Positions 1-5,779 of a stretch of DNA of 11,307 bases are shown piece by piece. Each line of letters opens with the position of its first letter. Within the stretch, counting starts at the first letter, position 1. The position numbers and the translations under genes were made by a program. The stretch lies in the NCBI GenBank assembly GCA_028710385.1, contig JAQTUC010000044.1, forward strand, positions 1-11,307, in the 5' to 3' direction. The notes beneath the pieces are model-generated. The model was not told the origin of the DNA, ran no database searches, and saw only the letters and a list, made by a program, of their open reading frames with translations. The stretch comes from Candidatus Omnitrophota bacterium. Lineage in GTDB: Bacteria > Omnitrophota > Gorgyraeia > Duberdicusellales > 4484-171.

Positions 1-1
1 C

Positions 2-544
2 AGGGGAAAATTTTTATTGCGAAGCCACACTTCGCCTTCCCAGGCCAGGGTGCTTAGCGTTTCCAAACCCCCTATTGCGGTGGTTTCTCCGGGAAGAGTA
101 TACAGGCCGGACGCTGTGGATGCTTCGCACTCATTTATGTTCCATCAGGTTGAAGGTTTTGTCGTAGATGAAAATATAAGTTTCGCGCATTTAAAGGGCG
201 TGCTGCTTAATTTCGCAAGGCTGTTTTTTTCACCGGACGTTAATTTACGCCTTCGTCCGCATTTTTTTCCTTTCACCGAGCCTTCAGCTGAAGTTGATAT
301 CTCCTGTTTTATCTGTAAAGGAGCGAAAGACAAGTGCAGCCTGTGCAAGGGCAAAGGCTGGCTTGAAATACTTGGCTGCGGAATGATTCAGCCAAAGGTG
401 CTTAAAAACTGCGGGATTGACCCTAAGAAATACAAAGGTTTTGCCTTTGGTATGGGGGTTGAACGCCCGGCAATGCTTAAATACGGCATAAACGACATAA
501 GGCTTTTTTACGAAAATGACGTTAAGTTTCTGGAGCAGTTTTAA
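2..544 (+). CDS. pheS: Phenylalanyl-tRNA synthetase alpha subunit, C-terminal part (5' end outside window)
   Basis: This is the catalytic subunit of the alpha2-beta2 cytoplasmic enzyme that charges tRNA-Phe with phenylalanine. The reading frame is open from base 2 with no start, so the gene begins upstream. Visible class II synthetase landmarks are LLRSHTSPSQ (motif 2 approach), PGRVYRPDAVDASHS, FMFHQVEGFVVD, RPHFFPFTEPSAEVDIS, GWLEILGCGM and the motif 3 segment GFAFGMGVERPAMLKYG near the end. Between the EPSAEVD strand and GWLEILG lies a short Cys-rich insert with two CxxC pairs (CFIC and CSLC), a knuckle-like variant I recall in other bacterial PheS proteins; it may bind zinc, which is inference. 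The stop at 542-544 lies 23 bases before the next gene, and pheT follows that gene, so all are probably co-transcribed. Identity is secure. Confidence 0.97.
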   Translation, partial: RGKFLLRSHTSPSQARVLSVSKPPIAVVSPGRVYRPDAVDASHSFMFHQVEGFVVDENISFAHLKGVLLNFARLFFSPDVNLRLRPHFFPFTEPSAEVDISCFICKGAKDKCSLCKGKGWLEILGCGMIQPKVLKNCGIDPKKYKGFAFGMGVERPAMLKYGINDIRLFYENDVKFLEQF

Positions 545-567
545 AAGCAGCGCAAAAATATAAAAAA

Positions 568-1338
568 ATGAAAAAAATATTTTTAATATTAATTATGGTT
601 TTAGCGGCACAATTATCATTTGCCGAAACCATAAAATTAAAATCAGGAAAATCAGTAACAGGCAAGATAGTTGAAAAGAACGATAAAAGCGTGAAGGTAG
701 ACATAGAAGGGGTGCCTGTAACTTACTATTTAGACGCAATTGAAAGCATTGACGGGAAAGCCTTATCCATTAATCCGGTTACAACTGCTCTGCCTTCCAA
801 AACCCAAACAACTTCTTCTGTTGCGCAGGAAGAGAAAGCAGCTTCAAGCACAAGCAATTGGCAAACCTGGTTTTCCGGAGTTTCCGGTTACCTTGCCCAG
901 GTACAGGCTCTTTCAATGGAACTGCGCCAGATAGGCTACGACTCTCAGCAGAAAATGCAGTCGCTTGATCAGGCGTCAAAAGCCGCGGCAATTGAAGAAG
1001 TTCTTGCAAAAACCATGGCGGTTAAACAGCGGGGGGAAAGCTTAACGCCTCCTCCGGAACTAAAGGAGTATCATTCCAAATTTCTTAAGAGCGTTGACAT
1101 CTATCTTGCGCTGGTTAATTCCTTAAAAACCGACCCTAACGCAAGCCATATGGATTTATTTAAGGAATTGGGAAACAACGCTCTGGAAATAATGGAGGAA
1201 ACGCGCCGGGTTTTTGTAAAACAGGGGATACCTCCTGAGCTTCTTGCGAAGGTGGATGCTGAAATTGAAAAAGACAAACAGGCGCTGGATTTGCTGGAGC
1301 AGCGCCTTGCAAATTTTGAGGAAAACAGAAAGAAATGA
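568..1338 (+). CDS. Secreted protein of unknown function with an SH3-like N-terminal barrel, between pheS and pheT
   Basis: The 256-residue product starts with a clear signal peptide: MKK, a hydrophobic stretch to about residue 17, and a probable cleavage after SFA (residues 17-19). Residues 20-63 (IKLKSGKSVTGKIVEKND...VTYYLDAIESI) look like the small SH3/Sm-like beta barrel that often follows signal peptides in proteins of uncultured bacteria. Residues 67-97 are a Ser/Thr/Ala/Gln-rich linker, and residues 98-256 are predicted mainly helical, with a charged end rich in Glu and Lys. No catalytic motif is visible. No Shine-Dalgarno precedes the ATG at 568, but this Met is required for the signal peptide. 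The stop overlaps the pheT start as ATGA (1335-1338), implying translational coupling. An exported protein inside a tRNA-synthetase operon is unusual. Function unknown. Confidence 0.85.
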   Translation: MKKIFLILIMVLAAQLSFAETIKLKSGKSVTGKIVEKNDKSVKVDIEGVPVTYYLDAIESIDGKALSINPVTTALPSKTQTTSSVAQEEKAASSTSNWQTWFSGVSGYLAQVQALSMELRQIGYDSQQKMQSLDQASKAAAIEEVLAKTMAVKQRGESLTPPPELKEYHSKFLKSVDIYLALVNSLKTDPNASHMDLFKELGNNALEIMEETRRVFVKQGIPPELLAKVDAEIEKDKQALDLLEQRLANFEENRKK

Positions 1339-3398
1339 GATTCAGTTTAGCTTTTATAAAAGAGTTTATTAAAATTGATGCTTCGACTTCGCTCAGCATC
1401 AATCCTGAGCGAGCGGCTTGTGGTGAGAAAGGTCGAACCAAGCGAGTCGAACGGATTGATTTGCCCGCAGAAGAGCTTACAAAGCTTCTTACTATGGCCG
1501 GCATTGAAGTGGAGCATTTTGAAAAGCAGGGCGAAGACTTTATTTTTGATATTGAAATTACCTCAAACAGGTATGATTGGCTCTCAATCGTAGGCATAGC
1601 CAGGGAAGTTTCAGCCTGCCTTTCAAAGGGCATTGATATAAAATATCCCAAAGTTAACAAGTCGCCCCTTATTAAAGACAGGATTATCAAAATAGAAAAT
1701 ACAGCTGATTGCCCGTTTTATGTGGCGAGAAAAATTACGGGAGTAAAAGTCGCCTCTTCGCCTGAATACCTGCAGGAGAGAGTTGTAAATTGCCGCATAA
1801 ATTCCATAAACAATGTTGTTGATATCACAAATTATTGCATGCTTAAATGGGGAAATCCCCTGCACGCTTTTGATGAGGATAAAATTGAAGGAAATATTTA
1901 TATACGCAGGGCAAAGCAGGGCGAAAAATTTATCGGCATAGATGAAAAAGAAAGAATTTTAAACCCTGAAAACCTGGTTATTGCAGACGATAAAAAAGTC
2001 ATCGCGCTAGCCGGAGTAATGGGCGCAAAAAACACCGAAGTAACAGAAACTACCAGAAACATCCTTCTTGAGGCGGCGATATTTTCGCCTCTTAGAATAA
2101 GGCATTCCCGCCGCTCTGCCGGCATAGACACAGATTCTTCTTACCGTTTTGAAAGGCAGGTTTTTTCAGATTATCTTGAATATGCTTCAGCCGAGGCAGC
2201 CTCTCTTATGAAGGAAATTGCAGGGGCAGAGCCTGCCGGGTACCTTGAAGCAGGCAAAAAGCCAAAAGCAAAGAATAAAAAAATAATACTTGAGCTGGAT
2301 AAGCTTAACGAATACCTTGGAGCTGAATATCCAAAGAATAAGGTAAAAAATATTCTTACAAGCCTCGGCTTTAAATTAAAAGAATCCGGGAAAAATAAGC
2401 TTTCACTTGTAGCGCCCAAACACAGGTTTGACATAACCGAAAATGTTGACGTGTATGAAGAAATCTCAAGGATTTATGGATACGATAAAATAAAGCAGCA
2501 AATACCCTCAATCGCCCACGAGGTCCTTAAGAATGAAGTTTATGAGTTCAAAAAAGAACTCAGGCAGTTTCTTTGCAGCCTGGGCTTAAATGAAATAATT
2601 TCTTACAGTATAGAATCCGACGAGGAGCTTGATAAATTAGGCTACGGCAATTTGATAAAACTGGTTAACCCCTTAAGGGCGCAGGAAAATTCAATGCGTC
2701 CGGGGCTTTCTCTGGGTATGATTAAGGCGATAGGTTATAATTTAAACAGGAGCAGAAGCAACCTGCATTTTTTTGAAATAGCGAATGTTTATTCAAGAAT
2801 GAATGAAAGTTTCTGCGAGTCGCCGCGCCTTTCAATCGGCCTTTGCGAAGAAGGCAAAGATTTGTTTTATCTTAAGGGCGTCCTTGAGGAGATTTTTAAG
2901 TTCATTAATGTCAGCGATTTTGAGTTAAAAGAAAAAAGTTTTTCTTTCTGCGCAAACGCCCTTGAAGTTTTTGTAAACAAAGAGCCGGTGGGATTTCTGG
3001 GAAAACTTGACGGCAAATTTAAAGACGCCTTCGGCGTTAAAAAAGATTTATTCCTTTCAGAACTGGACATAACAAAGCTTTGCGCGCTTAAAAGGCTTAA
3101 AAGTTATTCCGCAATAAGCCAGTATCCGGCAGTATCGCGGGATATAAGCATAGCTTTACATAAAACCAGGTGTTTTAGCGACGTTGAAAAAATAATAAAA
3201 GAAAAGAAAGAATATATCTGTGATTACAGGATTGTGGATACCTATAAAGGAAAAGACCTTGAGGAAGGCTTTGTCGCTTTTTCGCTGCGCCTTTTTTATC
3301 AGTCAAAAGAGCGCACGCTTACCTCGCAGGAAGTTGATGAAATTCATAATACAATCCGCACGAGTTTAAGCTCGCAGGAAGGAATTAAACTAAGATAG
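1335..3398 (+). CDS. pheT: Phenylalanyl-tRNA synthetase beta subunit, with an in-frame palindromic insertion
   Basis: This is the beta subunit of the PheRS heterotetramer; it builds the tRNA-binding and editing face. The 687-residue protein lacks the EMAP/OB-fold tRNA-binding domain seen near the N-terminus of E. coli PheT (about 795 residues), so it is the short form. Regions in order: N-terminal segment MRFSLAFIKEFIKID (1-15), foreign insert (16-42), the resumed segment LPAEELTKLLTMAGIEVE (43-60) and ITSNRYDWLSIVGIARE, B3/4 editing domain about 120-290 (INSINNVVDITNY, GNPLHAFD, LAGVMG, RRSAGIDTDSSYRFER), B5 domain about 316-386 (RFDITENVDVYEEISRIYGYD), synthetase-like core about 400-585 (VNPLRAQENSMRPGL), and the FDX-ACB anticodon-binding domain about 594-687 (YPAVSRDISI through the C-terminus). 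The start is fixed by the MRFSL motif and overlaps the preceding stop. Apart from the 27 extra residues near the N-terminus, all domains look intact. Confidence 0.97.
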   Translation: MRFSLAFIKEFIKIDASTSLSINPERAACGEKGRTKRVERIDLPAEELTKLLTMAGIEVEHFEKQGEDFIFDIEITSNRYDWLSIVGIAREVSACLSKGIDIKYPKVNKSPLIKDRIIKIENTADCPFYVARKITGVKVASSPEYLQERVVNCRINSINNVVDITNYCMLKWGNPLHAFDEDKIEGNIYIRRAKQGEKFIGIDEKERILNPENLVIADDKKVIALAGVMGAKNTEVTETTRNILLEAAIFSPLRIRHSRRSAGIDTDSSYRFERQVFSDYLEYASAEAASLMKEIAGAEPAGYLEAGKKPKAKNKKIILELDKLNEYLGAEYPKNKVKNILTSLGFKLKESGKNKLSLVAPKHRFDITENVDVYEEISRIYGYDKIKQQIPSIAHEVLKNEVYEFKKELRQFLCSLGLNEIISYSIESDEELDKLGYGNLIKLVNPLRAQENSMRPGLSLGMIKAIGYNLNRSRSNLHFFEIANVYSRMNESFCESPRLSIGLCEEGKDLFYLKGVLEEIFKFINVSDFELKEKSFSFCANALEVFVNKEPVGFLGKLDGKFKDAFGVKKDLFLSELDITKLCALKRLKSYSAISQYPAVSRDISIALHKTRCFSDVEKIIKEKKEYICDYRIVDTYKGKDLEEGFVAFSLRLFYQSKERTLTSQEVDEIHNTIRTSLSSQEGIKLR
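1374..1460 (+). mobile_element. 75-bp composite palindromic element inserted in frame in pheT, with 6-bp target duplication
   Basis: ATTGAT at 1374-1379 is repeated exactly at 1455-1460. Between them, 1380-1454 is 75 bp with a structure foreign to PheT. Removing one ATTGAT plus the 75 bp (81 bp, 27 codons) restores the ordinary family sequence FIKID-LPAEELTKLL. The element can fold as a three-way junction: outer stem TTCGACT (1382-1388) with AGTCGAA (1445-1451); hairpin TCGCTCAG (1389-1396) with CTGAGCGA (1405-1412), an 8-bp perfect stem; and a weaker inner hairpin TGGT (1421-1424) with ACCA (1437-1440). It encodes a Ser/Arg/Lys-rich peptide (residues 16-40) and stays open in the host frame. 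From memory, CTTCGAC...CTCAG/CTGAG...GTCGAA palindromes are dispersed repeats in many bacterial genomes. It has no transposase, so mobilisation would have to be in trans. Confidence 0.85.
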
Positions 3399-3420
3399 CG
3401 TTTTAATTTTAGGAGGCTTT

Positions 3421-3627
3421 ATGAAATACGAAAGAAAAGATAAATACACAAAGCCGGTTACCCCGGCTGATATTTTAGAGCTTGCGCTAAAAAAAGAAGA
3501 ATCTTCCTGCAGATTTTATGAGGACATGCTTAAGGCTACATCAAGCCCGATAATGAAAAAACTGCTTACTGAGTTAAGAAATGCTGAGCTCGGCCACATT
3601 GAAAAGATAAAAAACAGAATCAAATGA
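3421..3627 (+). CDS. Small half-ferritin/rubrerythrin-like helical protein
   Basis: The 68-residue protein begins 22 bases after pheT with a strong AGGAGG at 3411-3416, so it is likely the last gene of the pheS-pheT transcript. Residues 15-68 form two predicted helices. The first has LELALKKEESSCRFYEDML, with Glu followed by a Tyr in ferritin-like spacing; the second has LLTELRNAELGHIEKIKN, containing an ExxxxH-like metal-ligand pattern (AELGHIE). This matches the first half of a rubrerythrin/ferritin-like four-helix bundle, which would need to dimerise to make a diiron site, as encapsulated ferritins do. A complete rubrerythrin is much longer and has a rubredoxin-like CxxC domain, absent here. 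The ferritin-like assignment is by pattern only; metal binding and any role in iron or oxidative stress are inference. Confidence 0.7.
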   Translation: MKYERKDKYTKPVTPADILELALKKEESSCRFYEDMLKATSSPIMKKLLTELRNAELGHIEKIKNRIK

Positions 3628-3631
3628 GGCA

Positions 3632-3671
3632 GTAACTTTTCAAGCGACTGAAAGGAATGTAGGAAAGTTAC
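3632..3671. repeat. Short inverted repeat after the pheT operon
   Basis: GTAACTTTTC (3632-3641) faces GGAAAGTTAC (3662-3671), 9 of 10 positions complementary, with a 20-base loop. It begins 4 bases after the stop of the half-ferritin gene. No T-run follows the right arm, so it is not a convincing intrinsic terminator; an alternative pairing of the left arm with TGAAAGG inside the loop is possible. Confidence 0.55.
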
Positions 3672-3677
3672 GTAGCC

Positions 3678-3740
3678 GAATTTGATCCTTGACATCTACC
3701 TAAATAAAAAATATTAAGGTAAATGTCAAGGGTTCAATTC
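3678..3740. repeat. Long imperfect palindrome, 24-bp arms
   Basis: The arms at 3678-3701 and 3717-3740 are complementary at 20 of 24 positions, separated by a 15-base A/T-only loop. The best-matched core is CCTTGACAT against ATGTCAAGG. It is too long for a usual operator and contains promoter-like hexamers, so it is probably a dispersed palindromic repeat that supplies a promoter. Confidence 0.75.
3689..3717 (+). promoter_or_regulatory. Candidate sigma70-type promoter inside the palindrome
   Basis: A perfect -35 hexamer TTGACA (3689-3694) and TATTAA (3712-3717) are separated by 17 bases. The -35 lies in the left palindrome arm and the -10 spans the loop and right arm. Transcription would start near 3724 and give a roughly 90-base leader for the gene at 3814. 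Because the arms are symmetric, a weaker pair (TTGACA, 17 bases, TATTTA) is also present on the minus strand. Confidence 0.5.
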
Positions 3741-3794
3741 GCAGACGGCTTACGCCTACGATTTACGTTCCCTTCGTTGCCGTGAATCGTCTGC
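3741..3794 (+). promoter_or_regulatory. Three-stem structured leader element before the 3814 gene
   Basis: GCAGA (3741-3745) pairs with TCTGC (3790-3794), enclosing a small hairpin GGC-TTAC-GCC (3747-3756) and a longer hairpin CGATTTACG (3759-3767) with CGTGAATCG (3781-3789; 8 of 9). The element ends 6 bases before the Shine-Dalgarno AAGGAGAG (3801-3808). It could be an RNA leader structure or simply another composite palindromic repeat; it matches no riboswitch class I recognise. Confidence 0.5.
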
Positions 3795-3813
3795 TCATTG
3801 AAGGAGAGTTGAC

Positions 3814-4464
3814 ATGGATACACACAAAACAAAATCTATGCAGCATATTGAAGATACAATGCAGGATGTAAATCCGGAGTCTCTGCGCTACCACGTACTT
3901 GAAAGCGCAAAAAATTTTAAGACATCCTGGGTTGCGCTGGGCCGTTCGCTTTATACGGTATGGAAAGACAAGCTCTATAAAGACTGGGGTTTTAATACTC
4001 TTGAAGGCTATACTTCAAAAGAGATAGGTATAAAAAAACCAACCGCAATGAAACTGCTGCGCTCATACTATTTTCTTGAGAAGGAAGAGCCGCAGTATTT
4101 AAGCAAAGAATATAACGAATCCGCAGAAGCAACAGCAGTGCCTACTTATGAGTCAATAGACCTTCTTAGAAAAGCAAAAAACAACAAGGTTCTTGATAGT
4201 CAGGATTACGTAAACCTGAAAAAGGATATTTTTGAAAAAGGAAAAGACGCGCAGGTTGTAAAAAAAGATTTAACCAGCTTAATCAGGGAACGCAAGGAAA
4301 TTGACCCTGAAGAAACCCACGAGAAAGAGCGCGTAAATATTACAAAAAGATATTTAAGTATGCTTAAAAATATGAAGAAAGAAATTGAAATAACAAAGCT
4401 TCTCCCGGCCTCGCTTTTAAGAGAGACCGAAGTTCTGATAAGCAAACTTGAGGAAGAGATTTGA
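3814..4464 (+). CDS. Conserved-looking hypothetical protein, mostly helical, possible DNA-binding segment
   Basis: The 216-residue cytosolic protein has no signal peptide or membrane segment. The start is well supported by AAGGAGAG at 3801-3808, five bases upstream. Residues 35-90 form the most distinctive part: SWVALGRSLYTVWKDKLY, then GFNTLEGYTSKEIGIKKPT and AMKLLRSYYFLEKEE. The EIGIKKPTAMKLLRSY portion has the spacing of a helix-turn-helix recognition unit, which is only suggestive. Residues 113-160 are charged helices, and residues 165-216 look like a coiled coil (LSMLKNMKKEIEITKLL...LISKLEEEI). The gene stands alone between a palindrome-rich spacer and a convergent minus-strand gene. I associate similar proteins with uncultured bacterial genomes but cannot name a family. 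A regulator or nucleoid-type protein is possible. Confidence 0.8.
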   Translation: MDTHKTKSMQHIEDTMQDVNPESLRYHVLESAKNFKTSWVALGRSLYTVWKDKLYKDWGFNTLEGYTSKEIGIKKPTAMKLLRSYYFLEKEEPQYLSKEYNESAEATAVPTYESIDLLRKAKNNKVLDSQDYVNLKKDIFEKGKDAQVVKKDLTSLIRERKEIDPEETHEKERVNITKRYLSMLKNMKKEIEITKLLPASLLRETEVLISKLEEEI

Positions 4465-4564
4465 CACAAATTACCACCGATTTGAAACTAATTTCCACGA
4501 ATAAATTCATAGAAAATTTATTTCTCCATTCGTGGTAATCAGTTTTTATTTGTGGTCATTCGTG
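4465..4564. terminator. Long imperfect palindrome between convergent genes, terminator-like on + strand
   Basis: The core arms ACTAATTTCCACGAAT (4487-4502) and ATTCGTGGTAATCAGT (4528-4543) are complementary at 14 of 16 positions. An alternative inner stem is AATAAATT (4500-4507) with AATTTATT (4515-4522). The similarity extends weakly outward to about 4465 and 4564. TTTTTATTT follows the right arm on the + strand, as in an intrinsic terminator for the 3814 gene; the minus-strand side lacks an equal T-run. The tract fills the whole gap between the two stop codons and contains repeated ATTCGTGG-type words, so it is also likely a dispersed repeat. Confidence 0.6.
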
Positions 4565-4565
4565 T

Positions 4566-5543
4566 TCAACCAGGCAGGCTGTTTATAAGGCTAAGTAATT
4601 CTTCGTAGCTGCTTATTCTGCAAATTGCTCCGCGCGCTCTTGCACACTCCGCAAAATCGCGAAGATACCAGATTGCAATTTTTCTCATAAAACCAACTTT
4701 TATTGAATCCTTAACCTCTTTATATTTCCTGAAATAAACAAGGTGCTTTTTAAGCGCTTCTTTTCTTTCTTTCATATCTATGGTTTCTATATTTTTTCCT
4801 TCCATATAATCCGCAATATGTTTAGGCATCCAGGGCCTGCCCAAAGCGCCCCGTGCGACGATCACACCGTCGCAATTTGTTTCATCAAACATCTTTTTTG
4901 CGAGCTGCGGTGTAAACACATTGCCGCTGCCAAATATCGGAATGCTTACAGCTTCCTTAACCGCCCTTATCAAACTGTAATCAACATCTCCGCTGTACAT
5001 CTGGGTTTTTGTCCTCCCATGCACAAAAAGAGCTGAGGCTCCGCTGTCCTCGCAAGCTTTTGCGGCGTCAGTTATTTGCCTTTTGTTTTTCTCAAGATAA
5101 CCTACCCTTAATTTTACTGTTACGGGGACAGGGAGGCTGCCTGAAAGTTTTTTGATAAGTTTTGATAAAGCCTCAATGTCATTTACCAAATAAGCGCCGC
5201 TTTTTTTCTTAACCACTTTTTTGACCGGACAGGCGCAATTGACATCCAGAAAAGAAATATTTACCTGCTCAAGAAGCTTAAGCGCGGCCTCAAGCATTAT
5301 TTGCGGGTCTCTTCCTAAGAGCTGGCCGGCGATAGGGGAATCTTCTTCAATTGTTCTTATGATGCGCAAGCTTCGTATGCGGTTGTAAATCAGGGAGTTA
5401 GCGTCTATCATCTCAAAAAAGCAGAATTTAGCGCCGTATTCCCTGCAGGTAAGCCTGAAACTAAGGTCAGAACATCCAGCCAAGGGCGCTACAAACACAG
5501 TGGTATCTATGATTTTTGAGCCTATTTTAACCATATTTAGCAT
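4566..5543 (-). CDS. dusB: tRNA-dihydrouridine synthase (DusB-like)
   Basis: This flavin enzyme reduces specific uridines of tRNA to dihydrouridine using FMN and NADPH. The 325-residue length fits the family. Visible motifs: VAPLAGCSDLSFR (18-30, FMN-binding start of the TIM barrel), GQLLGRDP (73-80), DVNCACPVKKVVKKKSGAYL (100-119) with the catalytic Cys at 105 where most members read NxGCP, VTVKLRVGY (141-149; Lys144), HGRTKTQMYSG (175-185), FGSGNV (204-209) and ARGALGRPWM (230-239; FMN phosphate). The C-terminal helical tRNA-binding domain follows. Family membership is sure; the DusB subtype is from overall pattern. Two starts are possible, Met1 at 5543 and Met4 (codon ending at 5534); neither has a clear Shine-Dalgarno, and Met4 is equally plausible. 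It is a single-gene unit, divergent from the ligase operon and convergent with 3814-4464. Confidence 0.95.
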   Translation of the reverse strand: MLNMVKIGSKIIDTTVFVAPLAGCSDLSFRLTCREYGAKFCFFEMIDANSLIYNRIRSLRIIRTIEEDSPIAGQLLGRDPQIMLEAALKLLEQVNISFLDVNCACPVKKVVKKKSGAYLVNDIEALSKLIKKLSGSLPVPVTVKLRVGYLEKNKRQITDAAKACEDSGASALFVHGRTKTQMYSGDVDYSLIRAVKEAVSIPIFGSGNVFTPQLAKKMFDETNCDGVIVARGALGRPWMPKHIADYMEGKNIETIDMKERKEALKKHLVYFRKYKEVKDSIKVGFMRKIAIWYLRDFAECARARGAICRISSYEELLSLINSLPG

Positions 5544-5556
5544 GCGGATTTAGAGT

Positions 5557-5624
5557 AACACGTAACAGGTATCAGGTATCACGTCTTAATTCCATCACCT
5601 GTTACCTGCTACGTGCTACGTGTG
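5557..5624. repeat. Heptamer-periodic palindrome (ACGTGNN type), copy 1
   Basis: The left arm is four tandem 7-mers, AACACGT, AACAGGT, ATCAGGT, ATCACGT (5557-5584). After a 12-base spacer the right arm is four 7-mers, ACCTGTT, ACCTGCT, ACGTGCT, ACGTGTG (5597-5624). The arms are mutually complementary with mismatches mostly at the two variable positions of each unit. It starts 13 bases upstream of the dus start. The same architecture recurs at 8522-8589. Confidence 0.8.
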
Positions 5625-5672
5625 ACTAATTCGTGACTGTTTATCTGTTGCCAGTTTACGCAAAATAAATAC

Positions 5673-5700
5673 TTGACTTAAAAACCTTTAATAGTAAAAT
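5673..5700 (+). promoter_or_regulatory. Likely sigma70 promoter for the acyl-CoA ligase operon
   Basis: TTGACT (5673-5678) and TAAAAT (5695-5700) are separated by 16 bases, each hexamer one base from consensus. Transcription would begin around 5706-5708, giving a leader of about 70 bases that contains the two hairpins at 5728-5766. The -10 lies within a perfect 26-bp palindrome, suggesting repression or activation by a dimeric regulator. Confidence 0.6.
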
Positions 5701-5712
5701 TTTACTATTAAA
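5687..5712. promoter_or_regulatory. Perfect 26-bp palindrome, candidate operator over the promoter
   Basis: The half-site TTTAATAGTAAAA (5687-5699) is followed immediately by its exact reverse complement (5700-5712) with no spacer. It covers the -10 hexamer of the predicted promoter. Perfect dyad symmetry of this length with no loop fits a protein-binding operator better than an RNA hairpin. The bound regulator is not encoded in the window, unless it is the protein at 3814, for which there is no evidence. Confidence 0.6.
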
Positions 5713-5727
5713 ATTTCACTAAAATAC

Positions 5728-5772
5728 CTGGCCATATAAGGATTGGCCAGTATGCGTATCTACGCAAGGAGG
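5728..5772 (+). promoter_or_regulatory. Hairpin-rich leader and strong RBS of the ligase gene
   Basis: CTGGCC (5728-5733) pairs with GGCCAG (5745-5750), and TGCGTA (5753-5758) pairs with TACGCA (5761-5766). The second hairpin abuts the Shine-Dalgarno AAGGAGG (5766-5772), which sits 7 bases before the ATG. GGCC at 5771-5774, overlapping the end of the Shine-Dalgarno, could alternatively pair with GGCC at 5745-5748 and partly mask it. Whether this regulates translation is inference. Confidence 0.45.
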
Positions 5773-5779
5773 CCTTTTT

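Noticed and set aside
310..360. Cys-rich insert in PheS as a frameshift or foreign insertion.
   Set aside because: Frame and flanking motifs are intact and similar CxxC inserts occur in other bacterial PheS proteins.
1380..1454. Intein or intron in pheT.
   Set aside because: The insert is only 75 bp, has no splicing motifs, and remains fully open in frame.
3632..3671. Rho-independent terminator for the pheT operon.
   Set aside because: The stem is A/T rich, the loop is 20 bases and no T-run follows.
3728..3742. GGGTTCAATTC resembles a tRNA T-arm.
   Set aside because: The flanking bases cannot form the 5-bp T stem and no acceptor, D or anticodon arm is present; it is part of the 3678-3740 palindrome.
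4743..5036. 97-residue + strand reading frame opposite dus.
   Set aside because: It is antisense to conserved Dus motifs and has no ribosome binding site or recognisable protein pattern.
5557..5624. Heptamer array as a CRISPR.
   Set aside because: Units are 7 bp with no spacers of 30 bp or so and no cas genes nearby; it is an inverted, not direct, array overall.
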